Assembly (NCBI RefSeq): GCF_036370855.1
Contig: NC_088117.1
Span: forward strand, 2,294,001 to 2,358,000
DNA length: 64,000 nt
Reading direction: 5' to 3'
Source: Dromaius novaehollandiae
Taxonomy: Eukaryota > Chordata > Aves > Casuariiformes > Dromaiidae
The translations under genes and the position numbers were made by a program. Positions 1-11,949 of the stretch are shown here, piece by piece. Each line of letters begins with the position of its first letter. Positions within the stretch are counted from its first letter, which is position 1. The notes under the pieces are model-generated. The model had not been told where the DNA came from and did no database searches. It worked only from the letters and a program-made list of their open reading frames with translations.

Positions 1-1329
1 AGCAAACACTCCTTCATATCCAAAACACACTTCTTTTCACTGTGATCATCATCATCAGAAAATGTCAGATTTTTCACTCCAGTGCAAAACACCTGAATCT
101 CTAAGCGCTACTTTGCAGTGAGTCCCTGTATCCCCATGGTCAGAAATGCTGTTTCCACCCTGCCCACCAACCCCCTGCCTACACCCAGCACTGCAGGGGA
201 TGCTCCTGCCACCCCACCTCAGGGTGTGCATCTCCCCGTCATCCCGAAGACCACCCTGGATGCTTTGGGGAGCAGCTGGTTGCCTGGAAAAGCCTCCCAA
301 GAGGATGCCGCACTGCCAGCACTGCGCAGAAGACGTGGCAGTGATTGGGGGGGGGGGGGGGGGACAGAGATGCAGAGGCAGGAGAAGTCGTGCTGCTCAC
401 CCTGGGCTGGAGAAAAGCTCTTGGGAGGCAGCCAGCAGGAGCAGGGCACCCTAAACCGGGTCAGGCTGGGAGAAAGCGGAGATAGGCAGAGCCCCCCCGC
501 TTCAATCCCCAGCTCACTCCCTCCTGCCCGACGAACATTTATTTATGCAAAGTGGAACAGCTCCATCAGGAGCACCGTGAGCTCAGCCCCATCCGGGGGG
601 CATCTGCAGCTAGACTGGGCCTGCGGGGAGGGGAAGGCAATGCTCAAATCACCCGGGGTGGGGGGGACCTGCCACCATGTGGGACGCCTGGCACATGCCC
701 CTGCTCTACATTAGCTGGGGGGGGGGACACGACATGGTCTTTTGAACAAACCAGGCCTCCCCACGCGGCTGGATAACACAGCGCTACAGGCAGATGTGGG
801 GGACCGGCCGAGGATGCCACCCCCAGGGGACACTCGGTGCCCGGAGCAGGGTCCAGGCTCCTCTGGCAGGACCGTAGCACCGCTGGGGGCACTAAAAATC
901 AGAGCTGGGCACCTAAATCCCTCTGGGGAAGGGGTTTCCTGGGGGTCCCGAGGTCCGGGACCGGCCTCAGGCAGAAGGTGCCCAGCCTGGCTCCCGGCTG
1001 GGGCAAAAGGGACGACGGCGAGGCCGCAGCTCCAGCCAGGGCGCACGGAGCAGGGCTGAAGGCAGCGCGGGTGCTAGCAGCCGGACCTGGCGCGCAGGAA
1101 GGGCTGGCCCGCAGGAATTTGGCTGCAACGTCCGCTCACAAGGACTCGGTTATATTTAGCGTGCCGAGATAGCAGCGAGCGGCGCAGAGGGTGTGCCGGA
1201 GCTCGTCGAGCCTGGGGCCGGGGAGCTCGCCGAGGCGGCGCGCCGAAAGCAGGGGGAGGCCGGTGTGGGGACGCTGTTCCTGCACGCAGCCCTTCCCCAA
1301 GCCCTTCTCGCAGCCTCGCATGTGTCCCC
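1..1329. other. Intergenic, no recognised gene; GC-rich
   Basis: I see no recognisable exon on either strand. The stretch has a 17-base G run at 347-363, a shorter G run near 718-727, and a CpG-enriched patch at about 1,000-1,260. That patch could be a promoter or distal 5' exon, but I see no supporting splice or coding signal. The open frames here run in several frames at once, as expected from GC-rich DNA with few stop codons. Confidence 0.5.
347..363 (+). repeat. Mononucleotide G run (G17)
   Basis: Seventeen consecutive G residues are visible. Such tracts are length-unstable, and the count may be an assembly artefact. Confidence 0.95.
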
Positions 1330-1334
1330 TCATC

Positions 1335-1790
1335 CCCCCATGTGCCTTCTCACAGACCCCCCATAGCCCCCCTGCACCGCCCTCCCCTGCACACTTCCTT
1401 GCAGCCCTCCCCGCACCCTCTCACAGGCCCCCCCCTCACCCCATTGCAGCCCCCCAATACCTCATTGCAGCCCCCCCAGGGACCCTCCAACCCCCCACCC
1501 CATAACAGCCCCCACATGCACACCAGCATCCCCCAGTCCCTCCCTGCGCACCCCCTTGCAGCCCTCCCCCACCTTCTCACCAGCTTCTCAGCACTCCTTT
1601 GCAGCCCCCCAATACCCCATTGCAGCCCCCCCCAAATGCACCCTGCCATCCCCATGTCTCTTGACATCCATCCGCTCACAAAACACCCCCAACCTCCCAT
1701 TGCAGCCCCCCCACAAGCTCCCATCACAGCCCCCATATCCACCCCCACGGGCACCCCTCATCCTGCCTGTCCCCCCGCTCGGCTCGCTCC
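1335..1790. repeat. Degenerate C-rich tandem repeat
   Basis: The block is dominated by CCCATTGCAGCCCCCC-like units that recur with variable spacing, for example near 1,440, 1,465, 1,615 and 1,700. The plus strand is almost depleted of G apart from the GCAG cores. Open frames on both strands (Pro/His-rich and Gly/Trp/Cys-rich) follow from the repeat and are not called as genes. Confidence 0.75.
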
Positions 1791-3651
1791 CAGCTGGCCA
1801 GCACTGGGGAGGGCTGCATGGGCCCCCCAGCCCTGGGGCTGTGGCCCATCCCCATCCCCGCAGAGTGATCTGTCTCCACTCGGGGATGGATCTATCCTCC
1901 TCTCCGCCTCCCGGTCCCCAGCAGCACCCAGGGCGCAGTGAGGGTGCTGGAGCTGCAGCTGGAGCAGGGTCAAGCAAGGGAGCTGCACCGGTGCTGTGCC
2001 CCGCACGGGTGCCTCGGGGTGCCCAGCCGAGCTCGCAGAGCATCGCATGCACAGCCAGCCTCAGGCCATGCACCGAGCGTGCCAGTTCTCACCTCCCACG
2101 TGGCCACTGCAGCAGGGCAGGGATTTGGGGATGCCCATCCAGCTCAGGCCAGAGGCAGCAGGTTGCTTTGGCTGCTTCATCCAGCAGCAGCTTCTGCCCT
2201 CCCGCCCCTGCCTGGCTCAGCCTTGACTGCAGCAGCACCGGAGCTGCCCTGTGCGGGGGCTGTGCTGGCGGGTCCCCCCGCAGCCACGAGAGCGAGGGCC
2301 CGGTGGCTGAAGGGCCGGTGGGAAGGCAATGAGGCCACCGGGAGCACGCACGCAGATCACGCGCTGGGAGCCGGCTTTGAACATGGAGCCACCGAGTCAG
2401 CAGGAACAGGCGCCCGGTGCTGGCGGGGTTGTCGGCAGACCTCACACTGGCTTTTTAACCCCAAGAAAAATGCCTGATCTCAGCAGTCCCTCCCTGTCTG
2501 TAGGGCCAGCACTGCCCCAGGGACCTGTCACAGCCTTTCACGCTCGTTGCATTAACCTGCCAGTCAGCTCTTCATCCTGGGTTGCACTCTGTTGTGAAAG
2601 GCCTGGCACTGAAAGATGTTGTTGCAAGCAGCTTCCTCTCTGCTACAACAGCCGTTTCAGGTGCATGACTGCAAAGGATCCAGGTTTGAGCATGCAGGCT
2701 GTGCTTCCCTGAGGAGGACACAGCCTGCCCAATGTTTAGCCATCTCCCTTCCCGACCTGGCAAAAATAAAGCACGTTGTGGTCCCCCATGGAGCCGGCCT
2801 GCAGGGCCAGATCCTCCCCCAGCGCTCCCCGAAAGGGAACCGGCTGCTGTCGATGTTGTGCAACCCGCTGGGGAGGGAAGCCAGCTCGGTGCCCCGGCTG
2901 TTGCAGGACAACGTGGGAGTACGGGGTATTTGCGGACTACAACGGCTCACACCGCTGCCACACACCCAGGGTCAAGGTCAGGAGAACTTCGGGCTCTGGG
3001 CTGGCTTTTTGCTGCTGGCAGCCCATGGTTCATCGCCACGAGGAATGCAAAGCTCCTCTTTCACCCCAGCCCTGCACAAAATACGGCATCAGCCAGCTGG
3101 TCTGAAGGCGCTGATTTTGGGGAGGAAATATCTGGGAAACATCTCCTGAAACCATGCCGAATGAAGTCCCCATAAGGGCATCTCCGGAGAGCTACCGGTT
3201 CCCAAGGGAATGGCCCTTTCCGTGTGCAATTAGGACTATTTTAACATTTAAAATGAGGCTATTTGGGGAAGGTTAATTCCCAAGAGCCATTTAACCCTCC
3301 AAGGACCCTCTCCCATCACAGTCCACCCTTGACACTGGAGGGGTGCTGGGTTGGGAGCCTGAAGCAGAGAGAGCCCAGAAATTCACCCCAACCCAGGACA
3401 AAGATTTTACAACCACGAGATTTTAAAATTAATTCATTGTGGAGCAACCTTCACTCACATGAGGCCAGATTTGTACCATAAACTCTCCCACGGCAATCTT
3501 TGACAGTTTAAGCTGGCCAGTGGGACTTGGCGAACTTTGAAAATTGAGCTTGGAGACAGAAAGCTGAGCTTGGTCTCAACAGCCATGAAAGTGTTTTGGG
3601 ACTTGGGATACCAGAGTAACTTTGACAGACTTTTAGTTCACCCAAAACTGC

Positions 3652-3662
3652 TGCGCATGCGC
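3652..3662. promoter_or_regulatory. Perfect palindromic NRF1 site
   Basis: TGCGCATGCGC is the full NRF1 consensus. It is unusual because it lies in a moderately AT-rich, CpG-poor neighbourhood rather than in a CpG island. Function is inferred from the motif alone. Confidence 0.45.
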
Positions 3663-4354
3663 TCCGAAACCACCTCGTAGTTTCCATCCACCCGCAGTGT
3701 GCTCAGGTTGCCCCTCTTTCAGCGTGTGCTCGTTCGAGATTAATAGGGCTGGAAAAATGGGCTGTCACCCAGCACTTCGTCCTAAAAGGCCCCATTTCTT
3801 CATTAAATGCAACTCAAAATCAAATTAGCGGTTTTAAATTTACTCTGTGCCCCGGAGGTACTGCGGAGAGGGGAGGACATGCTGTACCTTTCATCTTTAC
3901 GTAATAAAAAGGGCAAATTCCTGCTTCAAGTGCAAGATTCCCCACCACTGCCACCTCTGCCCTGGCTCTACGAGGGATGGGCTTGATCTCTTTGGAGCTC
4001 CCAAAACACCGTGCTGTGCCAGCACCACATGGTCAGGCAGCTGAAGGTGTTTGCCCTGGCCCCGTGCTCCGACCTTGTTCCTGCAAGACCTGCTGGGACC
4101 ACGGCAGAGCTCGACTGTCTCTTCACTTTCTGCATCTGTGCCAGGACTTTGGGGGGGACGCGGTCTCTTGGCAAGCCCGGGATGCTCCTTGCCCAGCCTG
4201 TGCCTGGGATTAGCCCTCCTGGTTTTGATCTCCAGCCCCAGTCTGCGGTAGCGCTTCCCCGAGCCGCTGGGACCTGCCGCTTGCTGGACTGGCCACGGCG
4301 GGATCGTGGGGGGACGGGAACTGCCGGGCGCCCCAGCTCTCCGGGGCTGACGTC

Positions 4355-4380
4355 GGTGCTGGTGCTGGTGCTGGTGCTGG
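4355..4380 (+). repeat. GGTGCT hexamer microsatellite
   Basis: Four copies of GGTGCT in tandem follow a TGACGTC half-CRE at 4348-4354. The same hexamer family builds the large minisatellite upstream of CYSRT1 at 39.4-40.6 kb. Confidence 0.85.
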
Positions 4381-6431
4381 ACCGTGCCAGCCGCCTGACC
4401 GCAGCGCGGGGAAGCAACGCTCCTCCATCAGTAGCGGTGACCTGGCCGGAGCGGTAAAAGGCCAGAAAACGCAGCCTGACCCACAAAACACCCAGCGCTG
4501 CTGCCCGGGCAGCGCGCGTGTCCCACATCCATCAAGCGATGGCAGGCGTTCAGGTGCAGAGCCGGAGGAGCCGGGTCACCGCCCCGTGGTGTGCTCAGGG
4601 CCAGGGACAGCACAGGCTGCATTATTGATGCTGTAATTCAGCACCAATGGACTCTTAACTGGTTTCGTTTTCACCGGAAAGAAAAAAACGCGAAGTGCTG
4701 GGTGCACTCCAACAGGGCCATGGGCGCTGGACAAGTAAGCTCTCGCTGCCAGCGTGAGCCGTGCGCCTGGCTGGGAGCCCCTCGCCAGACCCACTCTGTC
4801 TCCTTCCCTTTGCCAAGGCAGTATTTGGGCTGCTGGGAGCTGGCAGTGCTCATGCCGAGCTGAATGGAGTGAGCTGGAGCCGAGCACCCCTCCAGCACGG
4901 TCAGGGCTGCGGGGGCATGGGGAGGGTCTGCAGACATCCCGCACTGCGGGGCAAAGGTTCCCTCATGCTCCACGGGCTGCCCCAGGGGCTTCCCTCGGGA
5001 GCAGACGCCCTGACTACAGGGCGCTAGCAGAGCACAGCGACAGACGGCACGGATACGTGAGCACAAAAGGACGCTGCAGATGTGCGTGCACACAAGCATC
5101 CTCATGCATGCACACACGTGTGCACACGCCATCCTGCATGCACGCAGCCTGGCACCCACCCTGCCCTGGCCTCACCAGCGGCTCCAGCCAAGAGGAGGCT
5201 CTTTCACATCGCTTCCCTGGTTAAACAGAGTCTCACGCTGCTCCTGCCAAAGAAAGGTGCCCCAGGGAACATAACCTCAGCTCTTCCTCCCTCCTTTTTG
5301 TCTGCCCGTCCCAGATAGAGTTTTCCCATTGCAGCAAACTGTTTTTGGAGCAGACCGTGGGTACTCCCTGCAGCTCCTAGCTGCACATGCTGCCCCAGGC
5401 AGGGTACAGTCCCTTGGGGCCGTTCCCATGCCCGATCTGGACCTTGCTGCCTGGCAAGTAGGGCAGCAAGGGGCTGCGAGCGCGGCAGAGCCCAGCGGGT
5501 GCCTGTGCACAGCCGAGGGTTCGGATTCATGCAGAACCTCCTCCTCAGCACAAAAACAGCTGCCTGGCACTGGCGTAGCAGCGGTGCTGCAGCCGGTGCA
5601 TGTGCTGGCTGGTGGGCCGTGTCCAAGACGCGGGAGGTTACAAATTGTGCCGTGGGTTTTCACTCGCACCCCCGTGCTCCCTCCCAAAGGTGACTGAAGT
5701 GTGATACCAGCCGGTCACATCCAGCGGTGGCTCTGGGTGCTGTTCCCCGCTCCCTGCTCAGAGATGCAGTGCCCGGCCCCATGCCTGCTGCCCACGGGCT
5801 GCCAGCCCATTCGGGTCCCCCTGCGCCAGCCATCCCACCGGGAAGCAGCCCACGTGCTGGGTGTCTGCTGCAAAGGCCAAGGGTGGCCCTGCCTTGAGGT
5901 GGGAGCACAGGCAGCAAGACGGAGCAGCCAGGGGTGCCAAGAGCCCTTCCACGCCACTACGGAAGGAACCAGAAACCCTCCAGCTTTTTAGCAGATTTTG
6001 GTGTGGATGGGGACTCTGCTTGCCCAGAAGGAAGGCAGATGGGGGCCAGGATCCCACCACAGGACACCGCAGGGTGGTGAGTCACATCCAGTGAGACTGG
6101 GGACTAAGCAGGGATATGGCAAGTCCAGGGGAAGGACCCAGCCATTTCAGAGCTGAGCGCCAGGTCAGCAGGAGAACTGGCAGCCCCTCGTCCTTGGAGA
6201 AAGCCTTTCCTCCAGGGATCTCACCCCACCACTTTCCCCACGAGCGAACTGGGACAGAGCACTGTGTGCTGAGAGATACGGGGTTGTCATCAGCTTGGGG
6301 CCTGGAGGTGGGAATGCTGGTGCCAGCACAGGCGGGCGACATCCCAGCGGTCGTGCTGGTGCCTGGGCCCTGCTTCTCCCCGCTGCAACACGCCACCGAC
6401 ACGCTGGCTCGCCATTCGTTCCAATATAATC

Positions 6432-6437
6432 TTTATT
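6432..6437 (-). terminator. Distal polyadenylation signal (AATAAA), possibly RNF208
   Basis: TTTATT on the plus strand reads AATAAA on the minus strand. It could end a longer RNF208 3' UTR isoform of about 1.9 kb, since no other minus-strand coding sequence is seen between it and RNF208. A separate unrecognised transcript is also possible. Confidence 0.35.
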
Positions 6438-7410
6438 GGGGAGATTGATCGGGGTTGAACAAGGCCGGGTATAAAACATGATCATCATCACAACCAGCAG
6501 CGGGAGGCATTGGCAGAGCAAAACAGAAACGATATCGGCCCCTGTTCTCCGAGTCCCCCCACCCTCCCCTGCGGGGCCCCGGGCAGAGGGGCTGGGAGCG
6601 AGGTGGTCCCCAGGGCTTCGCTAGCAGAGCTGGTGGCATCGCCTGCTCCCTTGGCACCCCGGGGTGGGCAAGCCCAGCCCCAGCACCGCGGGAGGGAGGG
6701 ACAGCTTGGCCCCTCTCCCCGGATGGATGCTGGGCTTCGGCCAGTGTCAGGAGCTGCTCTTCCCTCCAGAAGCGCCAGCCTGCCGGGGTGGGAGAGGGGC
6801 GGCTCCGCACAGCTCCCTCCTGCTTCCCTGGTGTCCTGGGACGAGGAGGCACATGCGCGCATCCCCAGGGCTGTGTCGGTCCCCAGCCTCCTCCCCTTAG
6901 TCGTGTGGCTGCCCCGGGGTGCAGCTCTCAGCCCCTCGGGAGCACCTGCAAATTATGGCTTTTTCTTTTTTTTTTTTTTTTTTTTTTTGTTTTAGATTTG
7001 TTTTTTTGCTTTTTGGCGGCAAACTTACCCCTCCAGAAGCCCTGGAGAAAGCAAGGCTGTGCACAGGACGCTGCCACCCTGCCAACCCCACCGCGTCCCC
7101 ACAGAGACTGCTGAGGCTGGCGCTGGTTACGCCAGAGCCCCTGGGCTCCGCTCACCTGGAGAAGGGACCATGGCCGGGACCGTGGCCAGGAGCCAGGCTT
7201 TGCCTCCGGCCCTCCCTGCCTCGGCCAGCTGAATCCCCCGGCTCAGCCCAGGGCTGCGCAGGAGCTGGGTGGTCGTGTCGGAGGCATATGAAGGGCATCG
7301 GACCCAGCGCGGCGGCTGCGTAGCCGTGACCCCGAGCCATCCTTCAGGACGCCGGTTTGGAGCCTGGGGGTCCCCCCCCAAGCCCCGTGCGCACGGGGCC
7401 CCCGGAGAAC
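6438..7410. other. Non-coding stretch downstream of RNF208
   Basis: No exon is recognised. It may be an extended RNF208 3' UTR, because it lies between two minus-strand AATAAA signals. It contains the long T run at 6966-6988. Confidence 0.4.
6966..6988 (+). repeat. Poly-T run (A-tract on the minus strand)
   Basis: Twenty-three T residues are followed by further T-rich sequence to about 7,012. In a minus-strand transcript this would be an internal A-rich tract that can prime oligo-dT artefactually. Confidence 0.9.
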
Positions 7411-7427
7411 GGGCACAACTCAATGCC

Positions 7428-7433
7428 TTTATT
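7428..7433 (-). terminator. Likely RNF208 polyadenylation signal (AATAAA)
   Basis: The minus strand reads AATAAA about 880 bases downstream of the RNF208 stop codon, giving a 3' UTR of about 0.9 kb. It is the nearest canonical signal in that orientation. Confidence 0.6.
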
Positions 7434-8310
7434 AACATACAGCGGCCTGGAAGGGGGCGGCCTGGGACAGACGGGAGAAAACAAGAATCCTCCAAAACGA
7501 GGATAAACTGGAGCTTTCCTCAAGGGCCTGCGGAGGAAATGGGCCGCGTGTCTGCTCGTAACCGAGGGGCCAGCGCAATGGCTTGACTTGGCTACAGTGA
7601 CTCAGACGCATGTTGGATTGGCCACCGAGATGAAAGCTTTGGCAAATAACTTACAGAGAAGAAGGGGCAGCTGGGGGCCTGTCCTCAAGCACACTCCTGT
7701 CCCGTGCCGCCTGGGTGACCCCACACAGCACCGTGCACTTCCAGGGCTCTTCGTCCCGTGACCAGCCCGCCTCAGGCGGCCTCGCTGGCCGCAGGGTGAC
7801 GGGGATGGTGTCGCTGGCAGGTCACCGGTGGGGACTGAGCATCCGCTCTCAGCCGTGTCTCAGGAGCCAAGGGGAAAGAGGAGCGCGAAGCCACCCGGGG
7901 AAGGAGCACAGAGGGCTGCTCGATGCCCGGCACGACAACGGGGGTGGCAGGGGTGCAAGCCGCAGGACGGGGGGACTGGAGCCCATGGACTTGCTGATGG
8001 ACCTGCTCCCGATCCCAGCGTTCCTCTCCCTGAGCACCGCCAGGGTGTGGGGAACCACCACATCCCAGCCCAGGTCCACGCCGTGCCCCGCGTCCACGCC
8101 ACGTCCCAGGCTGCAGCATCCCCCCCAGCCCCCCGGGCAGCCTCTGGGCCGTGGAGCGGATCGGAGCGTCCCCCCCCCGCCGCTGCACAAACGGGAAAGA
8201 GGGGGGTGCCGCAGCCCCGCGGTGGCAGCGCTGTCCTCTCCCTCCCCCGGGCCGGGCCCGCGGGCGGGTGCGGCGAGCGGCGCGGGCGACGGCGGGGCTG
8301 GGCGCGCAGC

Positions 8311-9132
8311 TTACATGATGGTGCAGGAGGACAGCGGATTTCGGATGTGGCAGGTGCAGGCCGCCCCGCAGTACTGGCGAAAGGTCTGGTAGCAGCTGCG
8401 GTCGGTGTCGCTGCTCCACTGCACGGGGTTGGCGGCCAGGGCCTCGGCGGGCAGTCTGTTGAGGATACTGGTGTTCACCGCCAGCGCCGCCAGCCCGTAG
8501 TCGGTGAAGAGCACGGTCTCCCGCTTGCAGGTGGGGCAGGAGATGAACTTGTACTTGGGGCAGGACTCGTAGAGGATCTGCAGGCACTCCTCGCACACCG
8601 AGTGCAGGCAGGAGAGGATGCGGGGCCGCTTGTTGGTGAAGTTGTACATGTGGCCGCAGGTGGGGCACTCGAGCGGCTCGCAGGGCGTCGAGGGGTGCAG
8701 CACGTACTGGTTCACGATCACCTCGTCCGACGGCGGCTGCCGGTGGTAGCACACCTCCGAGCTGCCCTTCCGCTGCCCCTGGTACAGTCGCTCTCGCCGC
8801 GGCAGGGGGGGAGTCCGGGGCAGCCCCAGGGAGCCGGGGGCAGCGTCCAGCGCGGGGATGTCTCCGCAGGCCTGGTTCACGATGATCTCGGACTCGGACG
8901 GCCAGGCGCGCTTGGCCACGAGGGGCGGCTCGCGGCGCGGGGCTGGCGTGTAGCGGGGCTGCGAGGCCTGCAGCTCCGAGAACTTCTCCGGGTGGATGAT
9001 TTTCATCGCCTCCATTTTAATGATGACCTGTTGCCCTTTCAGACACGACATGAGTATCGTTTTTACATTACTGTCCACTGCTCTGGGATCTCCGAGGGAC
9101 GCCTGCATGAGGCTAAAACATGCCGGCAGCAT
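8311..9132 (-). CDS. RNF208: RNF208, RING finger protein 208 (E3 ubiquitin ligase)
   Basis: A 273-residue, single-exon coding sequence. From LMSCLKG (about residue 27) to the end it aligns with human RNF208 as I know it, including both EIIVNQ/EVIVNQ motifs (82-87 and 137-142). The C3HC4 RING uses C156, C159, C175, H177, C180, C183, C199 and C202 and would bind two zincs and an E2. The block after the RING (VLFTDYGLAALAVN) is also family-specific. The protein ends in CTIM, a CaaX-type prenylation motif (human ends CSIM). The start is the first ATG of the open frame; the first 26 residues do not resemble human, so the ATG at M28 is an alternative. A plausible acceptor at 9153-9154 (CTTCACGGCCAG on the minus strand) would place a 5' UTR intron just upstream. 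Strand relative to CYSRT1 and RNF224 is as in human 9q34.3. Confidence 0.93.
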   Translation of the reverse strand: MLPACFSLMQASLGDPRAVDSNVKTILMSCLKGQQVIIKMEAMKIIHPEKFSELQASQPRYTPAPRREPPLVAKRAWPSESEIIVNQACGDIPALDAAPGSLGLPRTPPLPRRERLYQGQRKGSSEVCYHRQPPSDEVIVNQYVLHPSTPCEPLECPTCGHMYNFTNKRPRILSCLHSVCEECLQILYESCPKYKFISCPTCKRETVLFTDYGLAALAVNTSILNRLPAEALAANPVQWSSDTDRSCYQTFRQYCGAACTCHIRNPLSSCTIM

Positions 9133-11949
9133 GCAGGGCTTTCAATCGCGTTCTGGCCGTGAAGCAGCAGCACCGGGGAAAGCGGCTGGAGCAGGAGCAC
9201 ATCCTGGGGAACCGGTGCGGCGCGGGCAGGCCCGGGGTCCTTCGTCGGCGCTCAGCCCCGAAGGTGCCACTCGCGAGGCCGGAGGCGCGCACGGGAAGGC
9301 GCTGCGCTCACGGCGACATCCTGCCTGCGCCCACCCGCCTTTGAGGACAAGGCGCGGGCGGGCGATCAAAGCATCTGCTCCCCGCCGCGCTTTGCCGGCA
9401 CGTTAATAAGATGACATTGCCTGTCACTCGGCAGCTCCCCCCTTCGGTTTTGCTGGCGCTTCCCAGCTGCAGCTGGAAACAGCAAACTGGACCCGGAGGC
9501 CGCGGGGAGGCCCGGCGTTCCCGGTGCCGGGTGCTCACCGGGAGCAGGTGAGTCAGGAGGGGCCGCGGCCCGGCCGGCTCCCAGCAGGAATGTGGGCAGT
9601 GCTGCCCGTGCCGAGGGCGGCCCACACGTCGCCCCAGCCCCTGCCTCCGCCCGGCCTTTATTCCTGTTTATGTGCTGTAGGATCCTCGTGGCGCTGAAGA
9701 ATGTGTTTGCAAATTCCTTTGCTCTGACTTCCCGGCTCTCCCACGTGCCGTCACTGGTATCCGCGGAGCCGGCAGCTCCCGCAGGGCACCGGGCAAGGGC
9801 CGGCCCCGGGGTCAGAGAGCATCCCGTGCCGGCCGGCACCGGGCCACGCTCACCTCGGCTTGTGCTGGGGCTGCAAAGCGCCGTCTCCCCACCGTCCCTA
9901 CGGGCTCCGGCGCCTCTGTCCCCAGCTCAGCTTCGCGCAAAGGCTGGAAACGAAAAGCAAGAAGGATTTGGCTCCCAGGCTCTTCGGGGCTCTTCTGGCC
10001 GCCAGCATTCCCTCAGGAGGGGTGGCTGGCCGCATCCTGGCAGTTTGGCGCTCTGCTCCCTGAGGCAGTGGCCCTGCCCATCCCACCCACCTGCCCTGCG
10101 CGCTTCGGCTGGCTGGCGGAAGTGGGAGAAGCCAGGTATTTCCCCCCCGGCGACTCCGAGGCGGTCCCAAGAGGAGGATGGCTGGGAAGGGGCCCGCAGC
10201 CCCTCGCTGCCCTGGGGGACCTGCCCTCGGCATCCTCGGTGCCAGCCCCAGGCCCCTGTGCCCTGCTGGGTCCTTCCCGGAGGGGCTCCCCAGCCAGCTT
10301 TGCCTTTCCACAGGGTTTTCGCTCACGTTTAGCCCCTCCTCTGCTCTGTGGATCTATTTTTACCTCTCTCGCTTGCTCCTGATCTGTCCCTGCTATTCTC
10401 TCTCCCTCCTTCTGCTCTGGCCCTGCTCCTCTCTGCCTCTGCAGCCCCCCGCTCTTGCCCAGGGGCTGCTGGAGAAGACGCATTTGGGGGGCAGGAGATG
10501 GGGACGGGCACTAGTCAGCCCGTGGCCATTTTCTTCCTTAGGCAGCCCTGGCGACAGCCTGCCTCTCCTCTGGGAAGGGCGAAGGCACTCTCCTCCATCA
10601 TGCTGCAAATCCTGTTAGCGGGATGCCTGCTCCAGTCAAGCCCTGCCAGGCCTGATGGAGGTGGCCCAAGGGGACCATCTGGTTGCGACAACAGCCCTCA
10701 GGGTCGGGGAGAGGCCTGTGGATTTCAGCCCTTTCCCACCCGCTGGATCCCCGAGAGGTGCCGGGTGCTCCGTGGGCAAAGCCACTGCCCGACCCTGGCC
10801 CGCGTGTTCCCGCGGGGACGTGCCCCGGCTGCAGGATGGGGTCCTGTGGAGCATCGTGACACCCATCCCAAGGAGGGTGGCCTGCACCTTGTGCCTTGCA
10901 CCCTGCAGCCCTGACTCCTGCACCCCACACCGTGCAGCTAGCACACGCACCCCCACTCCACGCAGAAGCAGCCCCCACGGGCTCACGGCCTGCAGTGCCA
11001 CGCGGCACACACCTGCAGCACCCGACGGGCACCCGCGCGGGCAGCCGCCGCGCACGGCTGCGGCAGTTCTGCACCCTGACCCGCAGCCCCTGTGCTGGCA
11101 CACCCCTCCGTGCACGGCCCTCGCACAACGCCCCGGTCGTACCCCACGTTTGCACCAGGCGACACAGCCCTCTCGCCATGCACAGCACCCACCCCAACAC
11201 ACATGCACAGGTGCCCGGTCAGGACCTTCCCGCCGGCGCGCGGTCCCCCGCTGCAGTCCCCGCGGACGTGCACACCCCGGCCGCCCTGGCACGCGCGTCC
11301 CCATGCAGTGCTCACCCCCGCGCCCCGTGCAGCACTGGCACACTCACGGCCCAGCTGTGTGCACACACATGTGCACGCACACACGTCCGCACGCCTGCGC
11401 GTGCGTGCCTGGTGGGGGATGCCAGTCCCTACCAGCGGTTACCTGTGTCGGGCTGCAGCGCTGGACTGCCGTGCCTCGGGCAGAGGATCCCGGTGTCGCT
11501 GCCTCCCTGGCTTAGCCCCCGGAGCCCCTGTCTGTCCCCGGCAGGAGCTTGGAGGCCTGAGTTGCTAAAGGTTATCTGAAAGGCAGAGGGATGCCGGCCT
11601 GGCACTGCCTGTACAAGGTCCTGGCTCCCTGGGGATGCTGGCAGGTCTCCACAGCCTCCCCAAACCTCGCCGCTGGGCCGCACGTCCAGTCTGGCTTCCC
11701 GCGGCCCCCCCACCTCCGGCTGGAGCGGCTTCCTCGGCTGTAAGCCCGCAGCGAGGGGGGATTATCCCTGGGCGGCAGGGCACAAAGGCAGTGCTGGCCG
11801 AGCCAGGCTCCTCTCCAGCACCGGCTGCTCCAGATGCTCTGCAGAGGCCAGATGTCCGGGGTGCCTCGGGGCGAGCAGGCTTTCAGACCTGCCAGGTAAC
11901 ACCGACGAGGGTGCTGTCAGCAAGCCAGCTTCCGCGCTGCCGCCTGTGC
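9133..11949. other. RNF208 5' flank and GC-rich intergenic DNA
   Basis: This should contain RNF208 5' UTR exon(s). Minus-strand donor-like GTGAGC sites are visible near 9,536 and 9,850, but I cannot choose among them. From about 11,330 to 11,410 there is a CA/CACG-rich low-complexity tract. No coding sequence is recognised. Confidence 0.4.

Larger units (their letters stand above)
1791..6431. other. Intergenic, no recognised gene
   Basis: No family-recognisable coding sequence is seen. In human the gene beyond RNF208 on this side is NDOR1, but I see none of its flavodoxin or reductase motifs here. The interval includes a more AT-rich patch (about 3,200-3,950) with a perfect NRF1 site, a small GGTGCT hexamer array, and a CATG/CA-rich tract near 5,080-5,140. 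Confidence 0.5.

Noticed and set aside
7828-9162. 444-codon plus-strand frame over RNF208
   Set aside because: It is antisense to the well-supported RNF208 coding exon and arises from GC-biased codon positions of that gene; no domain is recognisable.
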